Shown here: positions 1 to 5,588 of the stretch, in pieces | Layout of the letters: every line of letters begins with the position of its first letter | How positions within the stretch are numbered: the first letter of the stretch is position 1 | Assembly: GCA_021847125.1 (NCBI GenBank) | Contig: JAJZUK010000102.1 | Coordinates: 1-5,588 of the forward strand | DNA from: Pseudomonadota bacterium | GTDB lineage: Bacteria > Pseudomonadota > Gammaproteobacteria > Burkholderiales > SG8-39 | DNA length: 5,588 bases | Direction of reading: 5' to 3' | Made by a program: the position numbers and the translations under genes | The notes under the pieces: model-generated | Database searches by the model: none | Told to the model about the DNA's origin: nothing | Seen by the model: only the letters and a program-made list of their open reading frames with translations

Positions 1-2534
1 GATCTCGGATGGGTGAGCAATTCATGGCAGGGGTAGGCGCGCACGCGCATATCCAGCTTGCCGCACAGCTCCGGCACAAGGTCCAGCGAAAAATGGTGCT
101 CGCCGGCGGCGTCCGCACCCTGCGCGACGAAACGATAGCGCATGGTCTCCTCCTCGCCGCGTAATCCGAGGCGGCTCATCAGCAACTCCACCACCACGTC
201 CTCGGGATTCAGCCGGTTCAGTTTCAGCGCTGCCTCGAGGCGCAGGCTGTCGCCGTACTGGATGCGTTTCTTCGGCGTATCCAGCCGGCGTATCGCCACC
301 CCCGGCCAGGCCTGCCGCACCCGCGCTTTCCATGCGGCAATCGATCGCGCCGCTTCGAACTGGTTCTCGGTATAGCGCCGCCCCTGGTGCGCGGCCGGCA
401 CATAGCACTTGGCGACGTATTCGCCCACCATGCGCGCGGAATTGAACTGCGGCAGCAGAGTGGCGATGGAGCGCTTCGCCAGTTTCACCCATTCGGGCGA
501 ATAGCCGCAGCTTTCGCGCTTGTAGTAAAGCGGAATGACGTGATCCTGCAGAATTTCATACAGCGTGCGCGCTTCTTCCCGATTGCGGCTCGCGTCGTCC
601 AGTCCGGCGGCGGCCGGCTTGATCGCCCAGCCGTTGGTCCCGTCGTAGCCTTCGCCCCACCAGCCGTCCAGCACCGACAGGTTGATCACGCCGTTCAACG
701 CAGCCTTCATCCCCGAAGTGCCCGAGGCCTCGAGCGGATAGATCGGGTTGTTGAGCCAGACGTCGACGCCGGAAACCATGCGACGGCTCAGGCGCAGGTC
801 ATAGCCCTCGACCAGGAGGATCTTGCCTTCGAACTCCGGCATTTGCGCCACCTGCATCACCCGCCGGATCAGATCCTGCCCGGGCACGTCGGCGGGGTGC
901 GCCTTGCCGGCGAACAGAAACAGCACCGGGCGCTCCGGATCGCCGAGCAGCTGGCGCAGCCAGTCGAGGTCCTCGAACAGCAGCGCAGCCCGTTTGTAGG
1001 TGGCGAAGCGCCGGCCGAAGCCGATGATCAGCACCGTCGGGTTGTTTGGATTGCACAGGCTGAGCAGCCGGTCCAGGTGCGCCTCGCTGCCCTGGTTGCG
1101 CGCGTTCTGTTCGCGCAGGCGAAAGCGCACCAGATGCAGCAACTGCGATTTCAGGTGCTGCCGGGTGCTCCAGAAGACGTGATCGGGCACGTCGCTGATC
1201 TGTTGCCAGCAATCCTGGTCCCCCAGCCTCTGGCTCCAGCCGTAGCCGAGAAAATGGTCGAAGGCATCGGCCCATTCCGGCGACAGAAAGGTCGGCACGT
1301 GCACGCCGTTGGTGATCGAGGTGATCGGATTTTCTTCCGGCGGAATCTGCGGCCACAACTCCCCCAGTATGCGCGCCGACACCTCGCCATGGATTTTCGA
1401 GACGCCGTTGTGAAAGCGCGAACCGCGCACCGCGAGCGTGGTCATGTTGAATTCGGACGCCCCCGGCCCCAGGCCGAGCGCCAGCAGGTTCTCGCTGGAA
1501 ATCCCCAGTTGGTCGCAGCAGCCCTGAAAATAATGCAGCAGCATCTGCGTGGAAAAATGATCGTGCCCCGCGGGCACCGGCGTGTGCGTGGTGAACACGG
1601 TGTTGACCGCAACCGCCTCGAGCGCGCTGGCGAAATCCAGGCCCTGGTGCACGAAATCGCGCAGGCGCTCCAGGATCAGGAAGGCCGCATGCCCTTCGTT
1701 GATGTGCCAGACCGTGGGCTTCACGCCGAGCGCGGCGAGCGCGCGCACCCCGCCGACGCCGAGCACGATCTCCTGCTCGATGCGCGTGGTGCGGTCGCCG
1801 CCATAGAGCTGGTGCGCGATATTGCGATCGTGCGCGGTGTTTTCCTCGATGTCGGTGTCGAGCAGGTACAGCGTCACGCAGCCGACGCGCACCCGCCACA
1901 CTTTGGCCTTGACCTCGCGCCCGGGAAACTCGACCGTGACCTTCAGCTCCGCGCCGTCGGCGCGCTCGACCGGCGCAATCGGCAGATCGTCGAAATCCGA
2001 ATCGACGTAGGTGGCCCTCTGGTTGCCGTGGCTGTCTATGGTCTGGAAAAAATACCCCTGCCGGTAGAGCAGCCCGACGCCGACGAAAGGCAGGCGCAGG
2101 TCGCTCGCCGCCTTGCAGTGGTCGCCCGCGAGTATGCCCAGACCGCCGGAGTAGATCGGCAGGCTCTCGTGAAATCCGAATTCGGCGCAAAAATAGGCGA
2201 CCAGTTCGGTCGGCGCCAGCGGCGCCACCGCCGCATCGTGGTCGGTCTGCGCGCCGTGATAGCTGTCATAGGCCGAGAGCACACGGTTGTAATTGTCCAT
2301 GAACACCTTGTCCTCGGCGGCGTCGAACAGGCGCTGCTGATCGATGCGCTTGAGCAAGGCCTTGGGGCTGTGTCCCACCATGTTCCACAAACCCGGATCG
2401 AGGCGCGAAAACAGCGCCCGCGTCGGCATGATGTCCCAGCTGTACCACAGGTTGTTGGCGAGTTCCTCCAGGCGTGCGAGCCGCTGGGGAATTTTCGGAT
2501 TGACCTCGAGATTGAATTTGGTGCCCGGTTGCAT
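1..2534 (-). CDS. glgP: Alpha-glucan (glycogen/maltodextrin) phosphorylase, GT35, 3' end cut by window
   Basis: Cytosolic PLP enzyme that releases glucose-1-phosphate from alpha-1,4-glucans such as glycogen by phosphorolysis. The frame is open for 844 codons from the ATG at 2534 to the window edge. The protein has the short bacterial/archaeal architecture: an N-terminal DUF3417-like segment (about residues 10-110, with NNLWYSWD near 27-34), then the phosphorylase core. Visible core motifs are AEFGFHESLPIYSGGLG (about 117-133), NEGHAAF (279-285), TTHTPVPAGHD (315-325), NGVH (409-412) and the phosphate-binding RRFATYKR (508-515, Lys514). The PLP site is GTSGMKAALNG with the Schiff-base lysine at Lys610 (codon 705-707). 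Relatives are about 850 residues long, so only a few C-terminal residues are missing; the visible end reads HELLTHPR. The loop GDHCKAASDL has Cys140 where relatives usually have Leu. The start is set by AAAGG six bases upstream. It follows the EgtD-like gene after 98 bases, with no clear promoter of its own. Family assignment is secure; the natural substrate (glycogen or maltodextrin) is not resolved. Confidence 0.96.
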   Translation of the reverse strand, partial: MQPGTKFNLEVNPKIPQRLARLEELANNLWYSWDIMPTRALFSRLDPGLWNMVGHSPKALLKRIDQQRLFDAAEDKVFMDNYNRVLSAYDSYHGAQTDHDAAVAPLAPTELVAYFCAEFGFHESLPIYSGGLGILAGDHCKAASDLRLPFVGVGLLYRQGYFFQTIDSHGNQRATYVDSDFDDLPIAPVERADGAELKVTVEFPGREVKAKVWRVRVGCVTLYLLDTDIEENTAHDRNIAHQLYGGDRTTRIEQEIVLGVGGVRALAALGVKPTVWHINEGHAAFLILERLRDFVHQGLDFASALEAVAVNTVFTTHTPVPAGHDHFSTQMLLHYFQGCCDQLGISSENLLALGLGPGASEFNMTTLAVRGSRFHNGVSKIHGEVSARILGELWPQIPPEENPITSITNGVHVPTFLSPEWADAFDHFLGYGWSQRLGDQDCWQQISDVPDHVFWSTRQHLKSQLLHLVRFRLREQNARNQGSEAHLDRLLSLCNPNNPTVLIIGFGRRFATYKRAALLFEDLDWLRQLLGDPERPVLFLFAGKAHPADVPGQDLIRRVMQVAQMPEFEGKILLVEGYDLRLSRRMVSGVDVWLNNPIYPLEASGTSGMKAALNGVINLSVLDGWWGEGYDGTNGWAIKPAAAGLDDASRNREEARTLYEILQDHVIPLYYKRESCGYSPEWVKLAKRSIATLLPQFNSARMVGEYVAKCYVPAAHQGRRYTENQFEAARSIAAWKARVRQAWPGVAIRRLDTPKKRIQYGDSLRLEAALKLNRLNPEDVVVELLMSRLGLRGEEETMRYRFVAQGADAAGEHHFSLDLVPELCGKLDMRVRAYPCHELLTHPR

Positions 2535-2540
2535 GATTTG

Positions 2541-2545
2541 CCTTT
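2541..2545 (-). promoter_or_regulatory. Ribosome binding site of glgP
   Basis: The minus strand reads AAAGG, followed by six bases and then the ATG at 2534. This spacing is close to ideal and supports that start. No other in-frame ATG or GTG with a comparable Shine-Dalgarno sequence lies just upstream. Confidence 0.7.
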
Positions 2546-2632
2546 GCTTTAGTCGCGGCGCGAGCCGGTGGTAGAGAAAAAATAGCCCATTGGCGCCGCG
2601 TTGCCTTGACAACGATCAACATTGTAATTCAC

Positions 2633-3619
2633 TTAGACCGCGATCATCCCGTGCACGCCGAACCGGCCGGCGGCGTCGCTCCAGGTCTCGCCCGGCGCGA
2701 ATCCGGCGTCCTGCGCCAGCGCGCGGAATGCATCGGCGCCGTGCGTGCAGCAAATCGCGGTGAACAGGGTTTCACCCTGGCCGAAGCTGAAGCGCCTGCC
2801 GCCTATGTGCACGAACTGCGATGCCAGGCTTTCGATGCGCATCTCGGTCCAACCCTGGGCCTCGTGGTACGCGGCGCGGTGGCGGAAGCGCCGCAGCTGG
2901 AAATCTCCCCCCAACTCGCGGTTGATGCGTTCGAGCAGATTGAGATTGAACGCGGCGATCGCGCCCGACGCATCGCTGCAGGCGGTCGGTGCCGCCGCCC
3001 GGTCGGGTTTCGGTTCGACCCCGGCGAGCAGCGCGCCGCCCGGACCGACCAGGCGCCGCGCCAGCCGCAGCAGGCCGGCCGCCTCCTGCGGCGTGAAATT
3101 GGCTAAGATTGCGCCTGGCAGATAGACCGCCTTTTTCCTGATCGGCACGCCGACGAAACTCGGCAGGGTCAGGGGCGCGGTGTAATCGGCGCACACGCCC
3201 GCGATGTTGAGCCAGGGGAAGGTCTGCACAAGGCCCGCTGCGGCCGCCTGCATCGCCCCGGCGCTGATGCCGACGGGCACATACAGGGACGGCTGCAACT
3301 GCGCGATCAACAGACCCGTGTTGCGCGCCGCCCCGCCGCCGAGTTCGATCAGCTGGCAGTCCGGGCCAAGAAACAGCGCCATCGCGGCGGCCTGCCCGCG
3401 CAGGAGCGCAAGTTCGGCGCGCGCCGCAGTGCAGTCGGGCGACTCGCCCATACGCTCGAGCAGCTCGCAGCCGCGCGCGTCGTAGAGGTGTTTCGACGGC
3501 AGGGTCTTCGGCGCGCCCGCAAGGCCGGCCAGCACCTCGCCGAGGAAGGCTGCGCTCTCGGGCAGAAAATCATAAAAGCGCACCACCCCTTGCGCGGGGC
3601 GCTGCTGCGGCTGTGCCAT
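2633..3619 (-). CDS. EgtD-like SAM-dependent methyltransferase (histidine N-alpha-methyltransferase family), divergent substrate pocket
   Basis: Canonical EgtD trimethylates the alpha-amino group of histidine to make hercynine, the first step of ergothioneine synthesis. This 328-residue protein has the family's length and fold order: LYDARG (45-50), RAE (67-69), the SAM-binding loop ELGGGAARNT (92-101), VCADY (142-146, Asp145), ANFTPQEA (173-180, Asn174), AAFNLNLLERINREL (222-236), TEMRI (258-262), FSFGQGETLF (277-286) and a C-terminal TWSDAAGRFGVHGM. Several catalytic-site positions differ from my recollection of Mycobacterium smegmatis EgtD: the PEYYPTR tyrosines read Cys63-Thr64, the AYDD tyrosine is Cys214, the TEVS Glu and Ser are Ala288 and Cys290, and the ribose-contacting Asp of PFD is Gly117. 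Only the Asn of GNxTP is kept. A different substrate or loss of activity is therefore plausible. The frame is intact. The ATG at 3619 is preferred to the TTG at 3676 because it has GAGGA at good spacing. No EgtB-type gene is visible. Family membership is confident; histidine as substrate is doubtful. Confidence 0.88.
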   Translation of the reverse strand: MAQPQQRPAQGVVRFYDFLPESAAFLGEVLAGLAGAPKTLPSKHLYDARGCELLERMGESPDCTAARAELALLRGQAAAMALFLGPDCQLIELGGGAARNTGLLIAQLQPSLYVPVGISAGAMQAAAAGLVQTFPWLNIAGVCADYTAPLTLPSFVGVPIRKKAVYLPGAILANFTPQEAAGLLRLARRLVGPGGALLAGVEPKPDRAAAPTACSDASGAIAAFNLNLLERINRELGGDFQLRRFRHRAAYHEAQGWTEMRIESLASQFVHIGGRRFSFGQGETLFTAICCTHGADAFRALAQDAGFAPGETWSDAAGRFGVHGMIAV

Positions 3620-3623
3620 CGTA

Positions 3624-3628
3624 TCCTC
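3624..3628 (-). promoter_or_regulatory. Ribosome binding site deciding the start of the EgtD-like gene
   Basis: The minus strand reads GAGGA four bases before the ATG at 3619. The frame could be extended to a TTG at 3676, adding 19 residues rich in Gln, Thr and Pro, but that codon has no comparable site. The shorter form also matches the usual EgtD length of about 320 residues. Confidence 0.7.
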
Positions 3629-3689
3629 GACAGCGTCTGGCTGGTAACCTGTAGCAGGCGTGCTTTGCTGCGACAACCCGGCTTGAGGG

Positions 3690-3716
3690 AGCGCGAGGGC
3701 GGTGCCCTCCTTCGCT
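3690..3716 (-). terminator. Stem-loop between pbpG and the EgtD-like gene (possible terminator or mRNA-end structure)
   Basis: A perfect 6-bp inverted repeat, GAGGGC (3695-3700) and GCCCTC (3704-3709), encloses a 3-base loop. It is extended by an outer AGCG/CGCT 4-bp stem (3690-3693 with 3713-3716) across a small internal loop. It lies 21 bases after the pbpG stop codon. No T-tract follows on the minus strand, so it is not a classical intrinsic terminator. It could stabilise the pbpG mRNA end or cause partial termination. Confidence 0.35.
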
Positions 3717-3736
3717 GGCTGCCGCGCGCTGCGGCT

Positions 3737-4651
3737 TCAGCCCGGCGCGAGCTTGGTGCCTTCCTGTGCCGCCTTGTGCACGCCGCCGCCATACGCCTTG
3801 GCGTTCGCCTCCATCCAAGCCCGGATGCGGTTGGCGTCGCCGATACGCGTGAGCTTTCCCCACGAGTCCAGGAGCACGATGATCACCTGGCGCTGGGCGA
3901 GCTTCGCCTGCAGCACCAGGCAGCGGCCGGCATCGTTGGTGAACCCAGTCTTGGACAGGCCGATGTTCCAGCTTTCATTGGCCACCAGGCGGTTGGTGTT
4001 GTGATAGGACAGCGGCCTGCCCGCGACCTGGACTTCGTGCCCGGTCGCGGTGGTGTAGTCGCGAATGAGCTCGTAACGATGCGCGGCGCGCACCATCTTG
4101 ACCAGATCCTCGGCGCTCGCCACATTGGCGCTGGAGAGTCCGGTCGCGTCGTCGAAGTGCGCGTTGTTCATGCCCAGCATCTGCGCCTTGTGGTTCATCG
4201 CGTTCCGGAACGCGTCGATGCCGCCCGGGTAGGTGCGCGCCAGGGCCGCGGCGGCGCGGTTCTCCGATGCCATCAGAGCGAGGCGCAGCAGCTCGTCGCG
4301 GCTCAGGCTGGCGCCGGGTTTCAGGCGCGAGTGCGTGCCGCGCAAGGCATCCATGTCTTCGCCCGAAATGGTGATGACCTGGTTCAGATCGAGGTTGGCG
4401 TCCAGCACCACCATCGCGGTCATGAGTTTGGTAATCGAGGCGATGGGCGCTACCGCGCTCGCATTCTTGCCGTACAGGATCTCGCCGGTTTCGGCGTCCT
4501 GAACCAGGGCGGCGGACGAGCGCAGCGACAGTTTCTGGCCGGCGGGTCTTTCCGCGGCGCGGCGCGCTTCAGCCTGGCCGGAGTAGCTAATGCAAACTAG
4601 ACTCAGGCTCAGGCCGGCGCAAACCAGCATATGGCGTACAGACAGCAACAT
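3737..4651 (-). CDS. pbpG: D-alanyl-D-alanine endopeptidase (PBP7/PbpG type, peptidase S11), secreted
   Basis: Periplasmic serine peptidase of the low-molecular-mass penicillin-binding protein group. The PBP7 branch cuts the D-Ala-meso-DAP cross-links of peptidoglycan during wall remodelling. With the start at ATG 4651 the protein has 304 residues, close to E. coli PBP7. Residues 1-29 form a signal peptide: Arg/His near the N-terminus, a hydrophobic core (LVCAGLSLSLVCI) and a likely signal peptidase I site after QAEA. The cysteine in the core is not in a proper lipobox. All three penicillin-binding motifs are present: SITK (Ser72 nucleophile, Lys75), SEN (129-131) and KTG (234-236, in LSKTGFTNDAGRCLV). 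LALMASENRAAAALA and YPGGIDAFRNAMN strongly resemble PBP7. There is no C-terminal PBP5-type domain. The alternative TTG start at 4684 lies inside the predicted -10 box, while the ATG at 4651 has GGGAGG in front. The gene appears to be transcribed from its own promoter in the AT-rich gap. Confidence 0.94.
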   Translation of the reverse strand: MLLSVRHMLVCAGLSLSLVCISYSGQAEARRAAERPAGQKLSLRSSAALVQDAETGEILYGKNASAVAPIASITKLMTAMVVLDANLDLNQVITISGEDMDALRGTHSRLKPGASLSRDELLRLALMASENRAAAALARTYPGGIDAFRNAMNHKAQMLGMNNAHFDDATGLSSANVASAEDLVKMVRAAHRYELIRDYTTATGHEVQVAGRPLSYHNTNRLVANESWNIGLSKTGFTNDAGRCLVLQAKLAQRQVIIVLLDSWGKLTRIGDANRIRAWMEANAKAYGGGVHKAAQEGTKLAPG

Positions 4652-4654
4652 TTT

Positions 4655-4660
4655 CCTCCC
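4655..4660 (-). promoter_or_regulatory. Ribosome binding site of pbpG
   Basis: The minus strand reads GGGAGG followed by AAA and then ATG at 4651. The Shine-Dalgarno match is strong but the 3-base spacing is shorter than usual. It still favours 4651 over the internal ATG at 4630 and the upstream TTG at 4684, neither of which has such a site. Confidence 0.65.
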
Positions 4661-4683
4661 GGCTATACTAAGCGCTAGGCGCA

Positions 4684-4712
4684 AGTCTAGCGACCAAGCT
4701 ATTATTTGGCAA
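4684..4712 (-). promoter_or_regulatory. Predicted sigma70-like promoter of pbpG
   Basis: On the minus strand TTGCCA (4712-4707, five of six matches to TTGACA) is separated by exactly 17 bases from TAGACT (4689-4684, four of six matches to TATAAT). Transcription would begin near 4677, giving a leader of about 26 bases before the pbpG ATG. It lies downstream of the ABC-gene terminator in an AT-rich gap, where a new promoter is expected. This is consensus matching only. Confidence 0.55.
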
Positions 4713-4746
4713 GCAAAAATAACGAGATAGCGATACTACCTAAAGC

Positions 4747-4783
4747 AAAAAATTGAATAGGCCGGTTAATACCCCTCTATTCA
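4747..4783 (-). terminator. Intrinsic (rho-independent) terminator of the ABC transporter gene, beginning at its stop codon
   Basis: On the minus strand TGAATAG (4783-4777) pairs perfectly with CTATTCA (4760-4754). One more G-C pair can form across a bulged A. One base after the stem comes a run of six T (4752-4747). The first three bases of the stem are the TGA stop codon itself. The stem is A+T-rich for a terminator, so strength is uncertain, but a hairpin followed by a T-tract directly after a CDS is typical. Confidence 0.7.
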
Positions 4784-5588
4784 GGCGATTGCCCGCTCGC
4801 GCGCCCCGCGCGACTCCTCCTGCTGCTGCAGCGCCCACATCTGCGCATAGGCGCCGTTGCGCGCCAGCAGATCGCGATGACTGCCGCGCTCGGTAATGCG
4901 CCCGGCGTCCATGACCAGGATCTGGTCGGCGTCCATGATCGTCGACAGCCGATGCGCGATCACTAGCGTCGTATGACCCTGCGCGATGCGCGCGAGTTCC
5001 CCCTGGATCGATTTCTCGGTCTCGGAGTCGAGCGCCGAGGTGGCTTCGTCGAAAATCAGGATGGCCGGATTCTTGAGGATGGCGCGCGCGATGGCCACGC
5101 GCTGCTTTTCCCCGCCCGACAGCTTCAGGCCGCGCTCGCCCACCCGCGCCTCGTAGCGGTCGGGCAGGCTTTCGATGAACTCGTGGATATGCGCCGCCCG
5201 CGCCGCTTCGATGACCTCCTCGCGCGTCGCCTCCGGCCGGCCGTACTGGATGTTGTAGTAGATGGTGTCGTTGAACAGCACCGTGTCCTGCGGCACGATG
5301 CCGATCGCGCCGCGCAGGCTTGCCTGCCTGAGCGCGCGGATGTCGCTGCCGTTGATGTAGATGGCGCCGCGGCTGACGTCGTAGAAGCGATACAGCAGCC
5401 GCGCCAGCGTGGATTTGCCGGCGCCCGAATGCCCGACCACCGCGACCTTGGTGCCGGCGGGAACGTCGAAGGACACGTCGAACAGGATTTGCCGCTTGGG
5501 GTCGAAGGAAAAATCCACGCTCTCGAACCGGATGGAAGCGCTTCCCGCGGCGAGATCGGTCGCGCCGGCACCGTCCTGGATTTCGCGG
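4781..5588 (-). CDS. ABC half-transporter, C-terminal ATPase domain (HMT1/ATM1-type exporter), 5' part outside window
   Basis: The last 268 residues of an ABC exporter are visible; the membrane domain lies beyond the right edge. The fragment opens with a linker (REIQDGAGATDLAAGSASIRFESVDFSF) that normally joins the transmembrane domain to the ATPase. The complete nucleotide-binding domain follows, numbered from the first full codon: Walker A GHSGAGKST (52-60), Q-loop VPQD with Gln100, signature LSGGEKQR (156-163), Walker B ILIFDEAT (176-183), D-loop SALD and the H-loop histidine in IAHRLST (His212). VPQDTVLFNDTIYYNIQYG and VGERGLKLSGGEKQRVAIARAILK are characteristic of the ATM1/HMT1 branch, whose members export glutathione- or thiol-linked compounds or heavy-metal conjugates. 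A lipid or multidrug role cannot be excluded from the ATPase alone. The C-terminus is a short polar Gln/Glu/Arg-rich tail. The GTG at 5518 is an internal valine, not a start, because the frame continues upstream. The gene ends in its own terminator, 129 bases before pbpG. Confidence 0.92.
   Translation of the reverse strand, partial: REIQDGAGATDLAAGSASIRFESVDFSFDPKRQILFDVSFDVPAGTKVAVVGHSGAGKSTLARLLYRFYDVSRGAIYINGSDIRALRQASLRGAIGIVPQDTVLFNDTIYYNIQYGRPEATREEVIEAARAAHIHEFIESLPDRYEARVGERGLKLSGGEKQRVAIARAILKNPAILIFDEATSALDSETEKSIQGELARIAQGHTTLVIAHRLSTIMDADQILVMDAGRITERGSHRDLLARNGAYAQMWALQQQEESRGARERAIA

Noticed and set aside
799..2190. Minus-strand 463-codon open frame in another frame of glgP.
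   Set aside because: It overlaps the phosphorylase in the same direction, is strongly Arg/Ala-rich and shows no domain or credible start signal.
387..2552. A very long open frame (721 codons) on the plus strand opposite glgP.
   Set aside because: It is the antisense shadow of a well-supported phosphorylase with catalytic motifs along its length. Such stop-free antisense frames are common in G/C-biased genes. The translation is rich in Arg, His, Ala and Gln and shows no recognisable domain.
2580..2612. TTGTCA (2612-2607) as a -35 box for a glgP promoter.
   Set aside because: The only plausible -10 sequences (CTATTT or TATTTT) lie 21-22 bases away, and at 17 bases the sequence is TGGGCT. No promoter can be supported here.
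2577..2613. T6 tract (2582-2577) and a small CGTTG/CAACG hairpin (2613-2599) in the gap before glgP, considered as a terminator for the EgtD-like gene or an attenuator.
   Set aside because: The hairpin is 16 bases from the T-tract, and the only stem directly before the T-tract is three base pairs. Neither is enough for intrinsic termination.
2266..2622. Minus-strand 118-codon frame starting in the glgP leader and overlapping the glgP start, considered as a leader peptide.
   Set aside because: It runs out of frame some 270 bases into glgP, has no good ribosome binding site and the sequence is not protein-like. It is a chance frame.
3648..3676. TTGTCG and TACAGG, 17 bases apart, as a promoter for the EgtD-like gene.
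   Set aside because: The spacing is right, but matches are only four of six and three of six, which is expected often by chance in this sequence.
3488..4600. Plus-strand 370-codon open frame opposite pbpG and the start of the EgtD-like gene.
   Set aside because: It spans two genes and the gap between them on the opposite strand, has a low-complexity Arg/Ala/His composition and has no family resemblance.
4649..4684. TTG at 4684 as the start of pbpG, and the signal-peptide cysteine as a lipoprotein site.
   Set aside because: The TTG lies in the predicted -10 box and lacks a ribosome binding site. The residue before the cysteine is Val and the context LSLVC does not fit a lipobox.

Overview
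The window is about 5.6 kb of GC-rich DNA (roughly 60-65% G+C by eye, with strong G/C bias at third codon positions). It looks like an ordinary chromosomal stretch of a proteobacterium, and the PBP7-type endopeptidase and ATM1-type exporter sequences make a betaproteobacterium my best guess. That placement is inference from protein style; the window holds no rRNA or other marker gene. All four genes lie on the minus strand, so transcription runs from high to low coordinates.

Layout in the direction of transcription: (1) 5588-4781, the C-terminal ATPase half of an ABC half-transporter of the HMT1/ATM1 type, cut by the window edge. It ends in an intrinsic terminator whose stem begins at the stop codon. 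(2) An AT-rich gap of 129 bases carrying that terminator and a good sigma70-like promoter. (3) 4651-3737, a secreted D-alanyl-D-alanine endopeptidase (PbpG/PBP7 type, peptidase S11). (4) A gap of 117 bases with a stem-loop. (5) 3619-2633, a methyltransferase of the EgtD (histidine N-alpha-methyltransferase) family whose substrate pocket looks extensively altered. (6) A gap of 98 bases. (7) 2534-1, an alpha-glucan (glycogen/maltodextrin) phosphorylase, complete except for its last few residues.

The four genes do not form an obvious pathway: membrane export, peptidoglycan remodelling, a small-molecule methyltransferase and storage-glucan breakdown. The ABC gene is separated from pbpG by a terminator and a promoter. 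No convincing promoter was found in front of the methyltransferase or glgP, so these may be read partly from pbpG, but that is not shown. There are no mobile elements, tRNAs, CRISPR arrays or phage genes. No multi-gene novel system is visible. The one item that deserves real attention is the EgtD-like protein, an intact gene in which four of the five residues known to hold histidine in EgtD appear to be replaced.
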